Shown here: one piece after another, positions 36,011 through 47,671 of the stretch
Position numbering within the stretch: position 1 is the first letter of the stretch
Layout: each line of letters starts with the position of its first letter
Assembly: GCA_022036555.1 (NCBI GenBank)
Contig: CM039139.1
Location: 8,630,262 to 8,694,261 of the forward strand
Reading direction: 5' to 3'
From: Microstegium vimineum
Taxonomy: Eukaryota > Streptophyta > Magnoliopsida > Poales > Poaceae
Length of the DNA: 64,000 nt
The notes under the pieces: model-generated
Seen by the model: only the letters and a program-made list of their open reading frames with translations
Databases searched by the model: none
Told to the model about the DNA's origin: nothing
Program-made: the position numbers and the translations under genes

Positions 36011-36431
36011 TAGATTATATATAACATCGCAGGTGACCTAAACAAAAGAACCAGAAGCAGTGCCAAATGATATTTTATAGAGAATCACTTTACAGTGCAA
36101 CGTTAGGAGTTATATGCATTAATTATGTAGCTGTGAAGAGATTCAAATGAGCAAAAATAATAGGGCTGAAATAGTACAGAGTGTTCTTTTTACCCAAGTT
36201 ACACAGATACTCTCATGTACATCATTGTAGAATGCATATAGAGCATATATGAAATAAGCATCCTTTCCACATAGAATCACTTCTTTCATGCGTTTTTGTT
36301 TCTAAAAAAATGCTTTTAACTACATGGCTTATTGCATTTATATCGGACAAGCCTTTGGCCAACAATTACTCTATTAATATATAGTTTTTTGACACAAGAT
36401 TAATGTTAGTTTAGATTTGTAGTAAAAAAAT

Positions 36432-36660
36432 ACTAACTCCGTTCCAATTAGCCGTTTGACTTTTTTATCTTAAGTTTGACCACTCGTCTAATTAAAAATT
36501 TATGTAAAATATCACTTATTTTGTTGTGTCTGCTTTATTAATAAAAAGTCTTTAAGAAAAACTCAAATTTGGCTATATCGGTATAAAAGTTTTGAATAAA
36601 ACGAGTAGTTAAATTTGGAATAAAAATTCAAACGAGGGTGGTATTTTGTATTGCATATAT
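36432..36660. mobile_element. Stowaway-type MITE
   Basis: Starts aactccgttccaattagcc after TA, ends near aattcaaacgagggtgg before TA. The interior has the usual ttgactttttt and aaagtctttaagaaaaactc segments of mariner MITEs. Confidence 0.6.
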
Positions 36661-39600
36661 AAAATAATAATGGAGTAATAATAATCAATTAAAGCCTTTT
36701 CGGTGTTGTATTACCTCCAACTAGTAATCAATGTAGAATACGCAGTAGATAGATAGAGGGATAACATAGGACACATTACCATGTCAAGTGTATGAGTGGA
36801 GTTTTATTGCTTATATATATGGGCTGTATGCTCGGTTCAGTTTGTAAGTAGGCGGATGCGACTATTGTCTATTGGATCTACTGACTTGGTACATGGGTAC
36901 TTTATTTGTCCATACAAAACTATGTAGCGCATAGATAGCTGGGCCTGGGAGCATGGGAAACATATAAATGGCAGCTTTCAGCACTAGTAGAATTATAATG
37001 GCGCCATATACTCCGTATAGTAGTAAAATTTCAATTACATTTCTGAGATCTGCAAAAAAAAAAAAGTAATGACGACATTCTAATTAACCGATTAAAAAAA
37101 GAATATAAGAATGGTAGACTGCATACCAAACACCAATGCGCGTAATGGTGAAATGTCTAGTTGATCATACGTACGTTTACTCATAGGAATCCTTCATATA
37201 TTTTTCCCTATGGAATGACAGCATGTCATTTTCTTTATTATGTGATATAAAAGCACGGAATGTTATTCAATTTCAGTCGCGGTCAGCACGGAATGTCATT
37301 TTCTTTTTATGGACGAGGAGAGCTAAGGCCTACCCATGTTTTCTGCGCAAATTAAAGTGCGTTTTCAGAGTTATCTGAAGATTCACATATCAATCAAAGG
37401 GAAACAACATCCACACGTACCAGTCGCCTGTCGTTTTTCCACCACACAATCACAATGCGCAAGCAGAGCTTCATAACAACGCTGGTATAGTAGAGGATAA
37501 AAAGGCGTTTGCCCCTAGCCGTTTGTCTTGTGCCCTGTTATAACCAGACAAATCCAGCCAATATATAATCATCAAACGATTTATGTCAAAATGATGCTAA
37601 GGTGGGTAGTAGTAGCTCCTCCGGCCAGCCACCTTGTACGTCGTGGTGTTTCAGGATATAGATGGATCACAAGCCGGCCCAGCCTGTGTTCAGCTCTCTC
37701 TCTCTCCTCAGCTGTTGGCGCACCAGCCACGTGACCATGCACGCTGATAGATGATCGGCCAGCCACCTCGACGCGACGGCGGTCACACGGCCGGGCGGAT
37801 CGAGGCGCGGAGGTCGATCGATGGAATAAGACTTGACGAAACCTGCAGGCCGGCCGGGCTTATACCTGGCCGGCCGTGCGGACTTGCTGAGGCGACGTTG
37901 CTGTGGCGCCTAGCGCTGCGGCGGCCGGGCCGGGGGTGGGTGCCGTGCGCCCGTGCTGTCTGCCTCCAATAATCCTCGTGTGGTCACCGTGGCCGCATGC
38001 CCAGCAGCCGGTACGTACTGGGGCTAGCTACTACCATAGCCTTTCACGTACGTACTCCGTAGTAGTAGTACACGTACGATGCTTGATGCTTGGTACAATG
38101 GTGTCTTGATGCAATATGTCAGAGACGCACGATAATGGTGCGAGCTCGATCTGTCGCGTCGTTGTTGTGTCTGAGATTCTTGAGTGACAGCAGATGGCGG
38201 ATGACACGCCGTAGCCCGTATAGGTGAGGGGAGCCACGCCCACGCCTCAGGTGCTGTGTTGTGCCGGGAACCCCGGGAATCACGGCGAAGTAGGCCTGTC
38301 CGGCCGGCCGGCTGGCCGGGTCCGGGGGGCTTGCGCAGGGCCAACGGCCAACATGGTGTACCTGGCTGCTGGCCCTAGCCTTTGCCTGTCACTGCATTTG
38401 TTACAATCATTTAATACTGTACGTATCGATCCTGCAGTGTAGTGTGGGCTAAAGCTCCATAGATACTGTGACAGCTTTAAGTGAGGTATGTGAACCTGAA
38501 GCCATGGCTATCGCCTATGCCTGAAGAAATACTGCTTATTATGAAAAACCCTAGAATAATTATATACTGAATGTTTTTATAAGGAATTCGGCCGTGCATG
38601 TCTAATCTAGTTAACTACCTGCATGATGATGTGATGAACAGGAGACATGTTAGCATGGTGGGAGTATGATCCACCTAAAGTAGGTCCCTTCAGTGCATAC
38701 TTATTAATTAATCTCCATGAGATCCGCGAACTGATTCCCCAGAGCTTCCCTGGACCCTAGTACGTATCTGCAGGCAAAGGCAAAGCTTAAAGTCGACGGA
38801 GCTAAAGTGGCAGGGAATATCCATGGGGATGGATCTAATTTACTGTTGCCACACAGGGGAATAAAACAGAAGATTTGTTTGTGCGATCAGGATGCGTGGG
38901 GCAGATTATGCCGGACGTATGGTAGGGTTAGTTCGATCGATCGGGTATTGCAGCTTTGCCTGCACAGCATAAAGCGGCGTCCCCGCGTTTCAACGTAGTC
39001 AGAGACGGTTCTCCAAACTGACAGCGCTACTTAGTACAGGAATCATTTAACCTTAGAGTAAGAGTGCTCAATAATGTTTTTTTTTTAAAAAAAATGATGT
39101 CTTTCAACTCCCAAATGAATATTAAGAGAAATAAATAAAGCCATATCCTGTTCCTTTCCTTGGTGAATCTGATATTGAAATCAAACACGTATCAAAATTG
39201 GGTGTTTGTTTCTAGTGTAGAAAGCAGAGAGTTTAAGAAATTTAATTTGTTTTCCTCTTGGGCAGCCCCATAAACCACTAAAAGGTTCCACTTTACTTTG
39301 TTTATTTTATCTCAGAAATTCATTTGTAACATGAAGAATTACTAAGCCATAACTCGCTTTGGTATATATCAAATTTCTTAAGGATCTTATCATCACAGTC
39401 TTGAATCATTCTTTTTTAAAGCCTAATGAAATGGAAAGAATATTGAGCAATGAGATTTTTTTTTTGAAAAAGTAGCCACCCCTTTTTCCTAAGACCCCTA
39501 CAGTTCCATATATATGAGGCCATCCATTGTCATTTCTTTCTGAATTGGGAGTTTTTAGAGGAGAGACCTTTACTAGGCCTCCCTCTCTTTTTTTTGGAAG

Positions 39601-40030
39601 GCCAAGATTTTTTAGGTCCTACTTCTTGCCTTTATTAACATGCAAGATTTTAATGTTTTTCCTATTTTCTATTTTTTTGTCTTTCTAGATTCAACTTGAA
39701 TGATGTTTCCTACTCTATTGATGGGAACTATATATAGAAACATCTGAATGATGCCATCTTCTGTCCTAATACTTTGAACCTCTCCCATCTACTGCAAAAA
39801 TATAAGGTTGAAGCTCATCCTTAGGGACATTGTATGTCTCAGCATGAAGGGCTCATCATTCATCATCGTGGCACGTCTGGTTAGAGTAATTGATAACATG
39901 GAATGTGAGTTTGGATGTAGCAGTTTAGAATTTTTTTTTTTGGTTTGTTTTGTGGATATTAAATGGAACTTCTGGTAGAAAGAAGAATGGAAGGTTAGAG
40001 ATCCAACTGACATCAATAACCCCCGAGAGG
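36661..40030. other. Intergenic, no gene recognised
   Basis: A GC-rich patch at 37.65-38.35 kb, rich in ccggccgg, holds overlapping short frames on both strands but no domain. The rest is AT-rich with mononucleotide runs. Confidence 0.4.
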
Positions 40031-40047
40031 ATAGAGAGGTGGTAATT

Positions 40048-40340
40048 TTTTTTTTTTTTGCGACAATGATTCTGGTATTTAATCATGGAACAGCATGGTT
40101 ACAATCCTCAGTCATCAGACGAGCAATGCAAGGTGGGGCTGATTGCCACTCACCCACCCTGGAGCTCTCCGAGACTCTCTTCGCTAGAGCATGGGCTACA
40201 TGATTACAAGATCTATGAACATACATCAGGGAAAAATCAGTAAAGATACTACTAAGCTCTCTAATTTCCCTGATGATCGGATAAATGCGTGATCGCTGCA
40301 GCTCTCCCATCTCCCAAAGCTTCACTAGCTCTTGGCTGTC
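40048..40340 (-). mobile_element. Extremely 5'-truncated LINE, 293 bp
   Basis: A perfect 17-bp target duplication ATAGAGAGGTGGTAATT flanks it (40031-40047 and 40341-40357). The element strand ends in poly(A) (poly(T) at 40048-40059). The 293 bp encode only the end of an RNase H-like (RVT_3) domain: SQELVKLWEMGEL, FSLMYVHRSCNHVAHALAKR, ending NHAVP and a stop. Codons upstream of 40340 in the same frame belong to flanking DNA. Confidence 0.9.
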
Positions 40341-41112
40341 ATAGAGAGGTGGTAATTGAGTGAGAATTGTACTATTAGTGGAAGATGAGTGCATCATCGT
40401 CATGCCCACCATGAGTTATCATATAATTTTATACTAAAAACCCCACGAACCAAACAAGGGTTACGAATTCTCTATTTAGTTCCTTATATGTTATTTCTTT
40501 TTGTTAATTAACCAAACAAAAAATTAGAAGTAAAAAATGAAATTCCCACTCAATTTTCTGTCTCTCGCCACTTAATTTCCATCATTCACATGTAGTTCCA
40601 AACACAGGTTATGTTTTGCATTGCATGTAATTGACCATTCTCACGGTTATTGTAATTCATGAAACCTCATGGTCACGTGTAACGCGATGTCCACACTACC
40701 CATTTCTAGCCTAACCATGCAGTCAGTGGTAATCCATTCTAGTGGGAACTCTTATCATTCGATGCTAATTAAGAAAAATGAAATATTACTAATTTGGGCC
40801 ATTTTCAGAGTACCTACTTTACTAGCTTTTGTATCCAATTACAAAAGAAGAGCGTTTAACCAATTATAAAGTGGGCAATGTCGTCGTATATTAGAAACAG
40901 TGACCGTGGATATCTTTGGTGGTTGTCTTTTAAAAGTATTTTTTTATAAAAAAACTTTAGAAAAGAGACTCAGCGCTTAGCTTTTGTCATATGGATTTGT
41001 CCTTTGTGATAAAAAGATTTGGTTTGCAATTTGTTAGCTTTTCACAGCTGAAAGTTGAAACTTGTAGTTTTGTTTGATTGTACAGCTTACATAGAGGACT
41101 GAATAAAGACTA

Positions 41113-41425
41113 GGTCTGTTTGGTACGGTTCACAATAGTTTCAAGCTGTTTTTTTTGTCAAACACCTCTTTCCAAAACTGCTTCACCAATAAAGCTATTT
41201 TTCTTCCCCCCACAAAGATATGAAGTGGGATGAAGCTGAAAATAGTAGCTTATTACAGCTCTCTCCTCCCTTTATCTCTCATATCCATGCATAAAGTTGT
41301 TCGTGAAACTGTTTTGCCATACACTTTTCCAAAAATAGCTCAGTTTCACCTAGACAGTTGCTTATGAAGCTATTTTGTAAAAAAAAACAGCTTCACTAGT
41401 GAAGCAAAGCTATACCAAACAGACC
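41113..41425. mobile_element. MITE with GGTCTGTTTGGTA termini
   Basis: Perfect 13-bp terminal inverted repeats: GGTCTGTTTGGTA at 41113-41125 and TACCAAACAGACC at 41413-41425. The interior contains inversely repeated aagctgttttt/aaaaacagctt segments. Superfamily (hAT or PIF) not resolved. Confidence 0.85.
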
Positions 41426-41494
41426 CTTAATTCCTTTCTCATAGAACAAAACTCCGGCCTGCACTTTATGTTTTTATAAGATAATAAGAAATTT

Positions 41495-42992
41495 CATTTT
41501 TGATTGGCCGGAGCGGCATTTGCAACACATCTAGAAATAGGCACACCGCGCCTCCCGGTCGCCTCCCCGGCGGGCGACGCGGGAGATCCCCGACAAACTA
41601 GCGCCCGCGCCGTCCCCTTCCCTCCTCATCTCCGGCCGCGTCGCCGCCTGAGCTGGCCGCCGGCATGGCCGGCCGGTCGGCCGGGAAGGTGGCGGCGAGG
41701 CGCTTGGCGGTGGGCCGGCCCCCTTCTTCCCCGAGCGGCTGGGGAGCTCGACCGGGGGTCCGGAGGCGGTGGCAACCGGTCCGGGGCCCGTTCGCCCGGA
41801 TCTTGGGCATTGGTGGCCGGATCCGGCCACCGACCAACCGGATCGGGTGGCCTGGCGTGGGAGTCGACGGTGACCGGCGTTTTGGCGGTCGGCGGGGCCG
41901 GGTGGGTGGTGGTGCGGCGATGGAAGTGTTGGAGTCTCTGATCGCAGTCTATCTGGATGCGGAGGTGGTTGCCGTGGTGGTCGTTGGCCGGCCCGTCTGG
42001 GGCGGCCGACGGCTGCACGATGGCCAGCTTTGTCCGGCGGCGTGGTGAGGGAGGGTCGGCGCTGCTGCGGATCCGCCATCCCCCCTGACCGGCGACTTCG
42101 GGCTTGGAGAGGTTGGCGGCAGTGGCTCCCTGACATCTTTCCAGCCGTCGGCTGCTGTGTGTCGGGGGCCGCCGCCGGCGGTGCTACCTGCGGTGAGGCG
42201 TCGGTGGCGCTGCTGGCATGGCAGCCGACCTGGCAAAACTGCCGCCAGGAGCAGCTCGGCGGCAAGGCGAGAAGAGCGGTACCTTCCTGGATCTGTTTCG
42301 CGAGCGGTTGATGATGTCCTTCCGGTGATGGCGGCCTTCCACGCTGGCCGGCTGCAGAGTTGGTGGTGGCAGTGGTTTGGGTGAAAACCTTGCCTGGCGT
42401 GGTGTGTTAGGCCGACGACGGTGGAACTGGCTGTGCCACACTCCTTCATGAAGGCGTCGCTGAAGACATTGCTCCCCTGCTGCATCCGTGGGCGTTCAAT
42501 ATCTGGGTGAAAACCTAGGCTGGTTTCTTCGGGCCGGCGGCGATAGTTTTGGCGCGTCGTCGAAGATTTTGTTCGCCAAGGCCGGGCAGTTCCTCCGTGT
42601 GGTCACCTGCTCGCTGTGCAGTTCAAGGCGGAGGTGATAATTGATGGCGTAGCAGCTCAGCACTTGGTGGTTTTTGCACCGAATGCCTTGTGTTGTTGCC
42701 AAGGAAAATCATCCAATCTTCAATGGTGGTCGGTGTCCATCGTTTTAGTACCTTTATTAGGTCTGACAAGAGTGTTTGGCGACTTCATCTTAACGTTGGT
42801 GATCTTACTCTAGTGAAGTATTTATTCTAGGAGTTGATATCACGGTGCAAGTGAGAGGTCGAGTAGGACTACCTAAGCTCCTTGTTGAGGATGTATTTTT
42901 CTTTTTTTTATTTTTTATTATTGTAAACAATTGATCTGATTCTACCTGTTGTTAGATGAAGCCGGGTATGAAATATATCCTTTATTTAAAAA
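41495..42992 (+). mobile_element. GC-rich non-autonomous LINE-like retroposon, ~1.5 kb
   Basis: A 12-bp target duplication AATAAGAAATTT flanks the segment (41483-41494 and 42993-43004) and the plus-strand 3' end is A-rich. The first 1.1 kb is very GC-rich (resembling 5' regions of grass LINEs), then the sequence becomes AT-rich and ends gatgaagccgggtatgaaat, tatcctttatttaaaaaaa, a tail style I associate with grass LINEs. Open frames on both strands lack any LINE domain. It therefore looks like a retrotransposed, non-coding derivative moved by LINE machinery. Confidence 0.7.
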
Positions 42993-43004
42993 AATAAGAA
43001 ATTT

Positions 43005-44560
43005 AAAACTCCGGCCTCCAACATCTATGAATGAATGAGTATAACCGTTCAATACAGACACAAAGTACTTAGACTATACTTTATTACCACAAGGTAAAAC
43101 ATACAAATTCTAAGGCACGATCGAGACTTAGAAATAACAAGACTTAATTAATTGAGTCTCGATCCTATATCCCACTTTTCGCTAGTGAACTTGTTGAGGA
43201 ATTCCAGCATCAAAATCTTCAATTCAACAATCGACTGCATCGACCTCTACTGACGCCCTATGCATCTGAACAAACTAAACTCGACGCTTGACTAGAAAGA
43301 ACAAATAAGCTTTGGCAAGCCTCATGTGATGATGTCGTCCTCCTCATCCGAACTATCCCTCGTTCTAGCGGCCAAAAGCGAGAGCCTCACTCTGATCTCT
43401 CTTGACACCGTCTAGCGGTCATCAGGAGACGAGAGCAGGATGGATGGTTCGATCGAGCTCCTTCAATGCAGGAATTGGCGCCTCACCCAGCTTATCTCGT
43501 TCCTGCCTGCACTCACACCTTGGCACTCCTCCATCTCAGAATTATTTCTTCTACTATCTACGTACGCTATCTTGTTCTCCGGCCCTGGGCCGGATGTATA
43601 GTTTGGGTGCGAGAATATTTGGCCGCAAACCGCGACGATGGAATAGGTTACGGGCTGCGAATCTGATGACGAAGGGCCCAACGAGCGTCCGCATCACTGG
43701 TCACTGCACTGCACGGCACGGAATAGGTTCTCCTCCAGATCGCCGGAAAAGCTAGCAAAGACGACGCCGAGAGGACACCGTTCCTTTCGCGTGGCAGTGT
43801 TGTGTTCTGTGGGGCGTTGCACCACACACCACCAACCGCTAACCGAAACCGCAGAATCGAAGCGTGTGTGTGACGCGTCTTGACGATCAGATGATGTGAC
43901 AACGGCCATGTGCCCGATCTTTGATGATAAACGAAATCTAGGGCCTTATTCTATTGGATGGTGTGATGATAAAATGTCACTGGCTCTTGTGTCACTCCTC
44001 GTGCTCGGTTCGCGTATAGTGGGCCCCCGCGTCGCTCTCGTTAGCATGGCAGGCACTATCTACTGCTCCCTCCATAAAAAAAAATACAATTCTAGGTTTG
44101 AATTTGGACACAACGTGGCACACGCTTAGTGACTCTTAAAACAGGCCGGGATTACAGACAGGGCCGGCCTCAACTTGGCCCAGCAGTTCCTCCTCCTACT
44201 GGGCTTCCAAATTTCGATCGAAGGAATTCGTGGCAAAATAAGCAAGAACCTTCCTCTTATAAACCTCGGTCAAACTCGGCGGCATGCGAAACGGGATCGA
44301 ACCCAACACCGCAACACGCCTAAGGAACGCATCAACCACCAGCTCACCCACGACGTAGGAGGGAACGTCTCCATCTCCAGAACCTTCCAGTACACTCTAG
44401 AGTTCCGCACCCTCATCACAAGTCCCACAATTGGAGATTTTTTTCCTTTTTGTTTGGCCTGGAGCTGCCGGAATTAGCGTCGTCCACGAACGGGTCCAAG
44501 TTCCCCACGACGCGCCCGTTCCGACGGCACTAGCGTCCAGATCGCATCCGACGGCCGGGA
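43005..44560. other. Upstream flank of the HSP70 array, no gene recognised
   Basis: A minus-strand frame ending at about 43328 (RTRDSSDEEDDIIT and stop) looks like a protein tail, but the frame is closed again within 30 codons upstream. Partial heat-shock-like GAA/TTC motifs occur at about 44378-44414 (agaaccttccag, ctctagagttcc). Confidence 0.35.
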
Positions 44561-44566
44561 CGCGCC

Positions 44567-44612
44567 GGAACATTCTAGAACCCCTCCCTGGCCACACAAA
44601 CCTTTAAATCCA
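44567..44612 (+). promoter_or_regulatory. Heat-shock element and TATA-like box of HSP70 copy 1
   Basis: GGAACATTCTAGAAC at 44567-44581 is a perfect nGAAnnTTCnnGAAn heat-shock element, the trimer site for heat-shock factors. A ctttaaat TATA-like box follows about 25 bp downstream (near 44603), and the ATG is at 44755, leaving a leader of roughly 120 bases. The arrangement predicts heat induction of copy 1. Confidence 0.85.
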
Positions 44613-44754
44613 GCCAACCATCGCCTCCCTCCTCCTCGTCCACCGATCCCTTACCTCTGTTCTTCCTCAATTGATCCACGTACGCGCTGACCCGGCGAGT
44701 CAAGTAGATACTTTCCCCCCTTCTCCCCGATCCTCTCGACGAGAGCGTCTCTCC

Positions 44755-46811
44755 ATGGCCGGGAAGGGAGACGGGCCGGCGATCGGCATCGACCTCGGCA
44801 CGACCTACTCGTGCGTCGGGGTGTGGCAGCATGACAGAGTTGAGATCATCGCCAACGATCAGGGCAACCGCACAACGCCGTCGTATGTCGCCTTCACCGA
44901 CTCCGAGAGGCTCGTCGGCGACGCCGCCAAGAACCAGGTCGCCATGAACCCCATCAACACCGTCTTCGGTAAGTCCAGCATCACCAATCTTTAATTTCCT
45001 TTGTTACGTGATGAACGCTGTTCATCTGTTTGCCTGACCCGTTCCTTTGTTACGTGTTTTTGTCGATCCGTTTTCAGACGCGAAGCGGCTCATCGGCCGG
45101 CGCTTCTCTGACGCGTCGGTGCAGAGTGACATCAAGCTGTGGCCTTTCAAGGTGATCCCGGGCTCCGGCGACAAGCCCATGATCGGGGTGCAGTTCAGGG
45201 GCGAGGAGAAGCAGTTCTCGGCCGAGGAGATCAGCTCCATGATCCTGAACAAGATGAAGGAGACGGCCGAGGCCTACCTCGGCGTCACCATCAAGAACGC
45301 CGTCGTCACCGTCCCGGCCTACTTCAACGACTCCCAGCGCCAGGCCACCAAGGACGCCGGCGTCATCTCGGGCCTCAACGTCATGCGCATCATCAACGAG
45401 CCCACCGCCGCGGCCATTGCCTACGGCCTCGACAAGAAGTCGAGCAGCGACGGCGAGAAGAACGTCCTCATCTTCGACCTCGGCGGCGGCACCTTCGACG
45501 TCTCGCTCCTCACCATCGAGGAGGGCATCTTCGAGGTCAAGGCCACCGCCGGCGACACCCACCTGGGGGAGAGGACTTCGACAACCGGCTCGTGAACCAC
45601 TTCGTGCAGGAGTTCAAGAGGAAGAACAAGAAGGACATCACCGGCAACCCCAGGGCGCTCCGGCGGCTCAGGACCGCCTGCGAGAGGGCCAAGAGGACGC
45701 TGTCCTCCACCGCCCAGACCACCATCGAGATCGACTCCCTCTACGAGGGCATCGACTTCTACACCACCATCACCCGCGCACGGTTCGAGGAGCTCAACAT
45801 GGACCTCTTCCGCAAGTGCATGGAGCCCGTGGAGAAGTGCCTCCGCGACGCCAAGATGGACAAGAGCACCGTGCACGACGTCGTGCTCGTCGGCGGCTCC
45901 ACCCGCATCCCCCGCGTGCAGCAGCTGCTCCAGGACTTCTTCAACGGCAAGGAGCTGTGCAAGAGCATCAACCCTGACGAGGCCGTCGCGTACGGCGCCG
46001 CCGTCCAGGCCGCCATCCTCACCGGCGAGGGCAACGAGAAGGTGCAGGACCTGCTCCTGCTCGACGTCTCGCCGCTCTCGCTCGGCCTGGAGACGGCCGG
46101 AGGCGTCATGACGGTGCTCATCCCCAGGAACACCACCATCCCGACCAAGAAGGAGCAGGTCTTCTCCACCTACTCCGACAACCAGCCCGGCGTGCTCATC
46201 CAGGTGTACGAGGGTGAGAGGGCCAGACCAGAGACAACAACCTGCTCGGCAAGTTCGAGCTCTCCGGCATCCCCCCGGCGCCCAGGGGCGTCCCCCAGAT
46301 CACCGTGTGCTTCGACATGGACGCCAACGGCATCCTCAACGTGTCGGCGGAGGACAAGACCACAGGCCAGAAGAACAAGATCACCATCACCAACGACAAG
46401 GGCCGGCTGAGCAAAGAGGAGATCGAGAAGATGGTGCAGGAGGCAGAGAAGTACAAGTCCGAGGACGAGGAGCACAAGAAGAAGGTGGACGCCAAGAACA
46501 CGCTCGAGAACTACGCCTATAACATGCGCAACACCATCAGGGACGACAAGATCGCCTCCAAGCTACCGGAGGCCGACAAGAAGAAGATTGATGACGCCAT
46601 CGAGGGAGCCATTAGTTGGCTCGACAACAACCAGCTCGCCGAGGTCGACGAGTTTGAGGACAAGATGAAGGAGCTGGAGGGCATCTGCAACCCCATCATC
46701 GCCAAGATGTACCAGGGCGAAGCTGGTCCTGACATGGCCGGTGGCATGGATCAGGATGCTCCGCCGGCTGGTGGCAGCGGTGCTGGCCCCAAGATCGAAG
46801 AAGTCGACTAA
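44755..46811 (+). CDS. HSP70: Cytosolic HSP70 (copy 1), two 1-base frameshifts
   Basis: Exon 1 is 44755-44968 and exon 2 is 45078-46811; the intron interrupts the codon after NPINTVF, the conserved position in plant cytosolic HSP70 genes. Landmarks: IGIDLGTTYSC, VTVPAYFNDSQRQATKDAG, IINEPTAAAIAYGLDKK, IFDLGGGTFDVSLL, VLVGGSTRIPRVQ, PLSLGLETAGGVMTVLIPRN, the helical lid and the terminal GPKIEEVD (EEVD binds TPR co-chaperones). Hsp70 folds proteins through ATP cycles with J-proteins in cytosol and nucleus. Two single bases are missing: one G of a run at 45565-45569 (frame lost in THLGGEDFDN) and one A near 46226. Adding both would give exactly 649 codons, the usual family length, and everything else is conserved, so assembly errors or very recent inactivation are equally possible. 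GC-rich third positions match a highly expressed gene. Confidence 0.9.
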
Positions 46812-47422
46812 ATGATAGAATTTTTTATATAGAGTTTTACTTATTATTATTAAATAATTTATAAAGTGGATCCTAGTAGTACTCTTATTATGCAATTTTT
46901 TTGGCCATACACGGCCCCTAGTTCATGTTTAAGTTTAATATATATACTATGTATTACCCTGGCTATAAATAGTGATTAGTACTTGTCATTCCTGCATGCA
47001 TTGGAAATATTACATCTTCGAAATCTATTTTATAGATGGCTAAAAAACTTTATTAAACCTACGCAATACTCTGAATAACTAAGATTTCAGAAAAATGCTG
47101 AAGCTTAGCAACAGGAACAATAGGGGATATATTTAGCTAACAAATACTGACTTCACATAGAACACCGTACTGCAATAATAGATGCACACAAAAGTCAATC
47201 ATGCAGCCCATCAATAATAAATAAACATATATGAATACCATTCATCAGATATTGGTAGCTTGTCTCACCATGTTCAAACGTCATCTACTCTAATAACGAG
47301 AAACCATATTGTCCAATAACATAGCAACCTGAAACCATACTTCAAAGTTCCAACCATAAAAATTGAGTACCGGAATCTGAAATTTAGATATAGTTTCTCA
47401 CTGATTTTCAGGCAAGTGGTCT
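46812..47422. other. 3' flank of HSP70 copy 1
   Basis: AT-rich; probable polyadenylation region just after the stop (ttattattattaaataattt). No gene or repeat recognised. Confidence 0.4.
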
Positions 47423-47671
47423 GTCACCCTAAACCGCTATAGCTCTTCATGCTCTGCAAAACCTATTCCTTTAACCCAACCAGCGTGCAGAAGTCCTCAC
47501 CATCCTTGGCTGCTTCCTTGAATGTGAACCTGGCAGGTGGGTTGTCAGTTGTCACCCTAAACCGCTATAGCTCTTCACGTTCTTCAAAACCTCTTCCTAT
47601 AACCCAACCAGCATGCGGCAGAAGTCCTCAGCATCCTTGGCTGGTTCCTTGAATGTGAACCTGTACTCCTT
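47423..47671 (-). repeat. 128-bp tandem duplication of the last exon end
   Basis: On the minus strand the coding and 3' segment AGGTTCACATTCAAGGAA ... GAAGAGCTATAGCGG occurs in the gene (about 47551-47671) and again just downstream (about 47423-47543), offset 128 bp. The downstream copy is diverged (RFTFKEAAKDGEDFC then a 4-base loss) and is outside the reading frame. Confidence 0.9.

Noticed and set aside
41504..42485. Several frames over 120 codons on both strands
   Set aside because: They overlap on both strands in a GC-rich retroposon and show no recognisable domain.
43328..43420. Minus-strand protein tail ending DSSDEEDDIIT
   Set aside because: The frame closes within about 30 codons upstream and no upstream exon was found; at best a relic.
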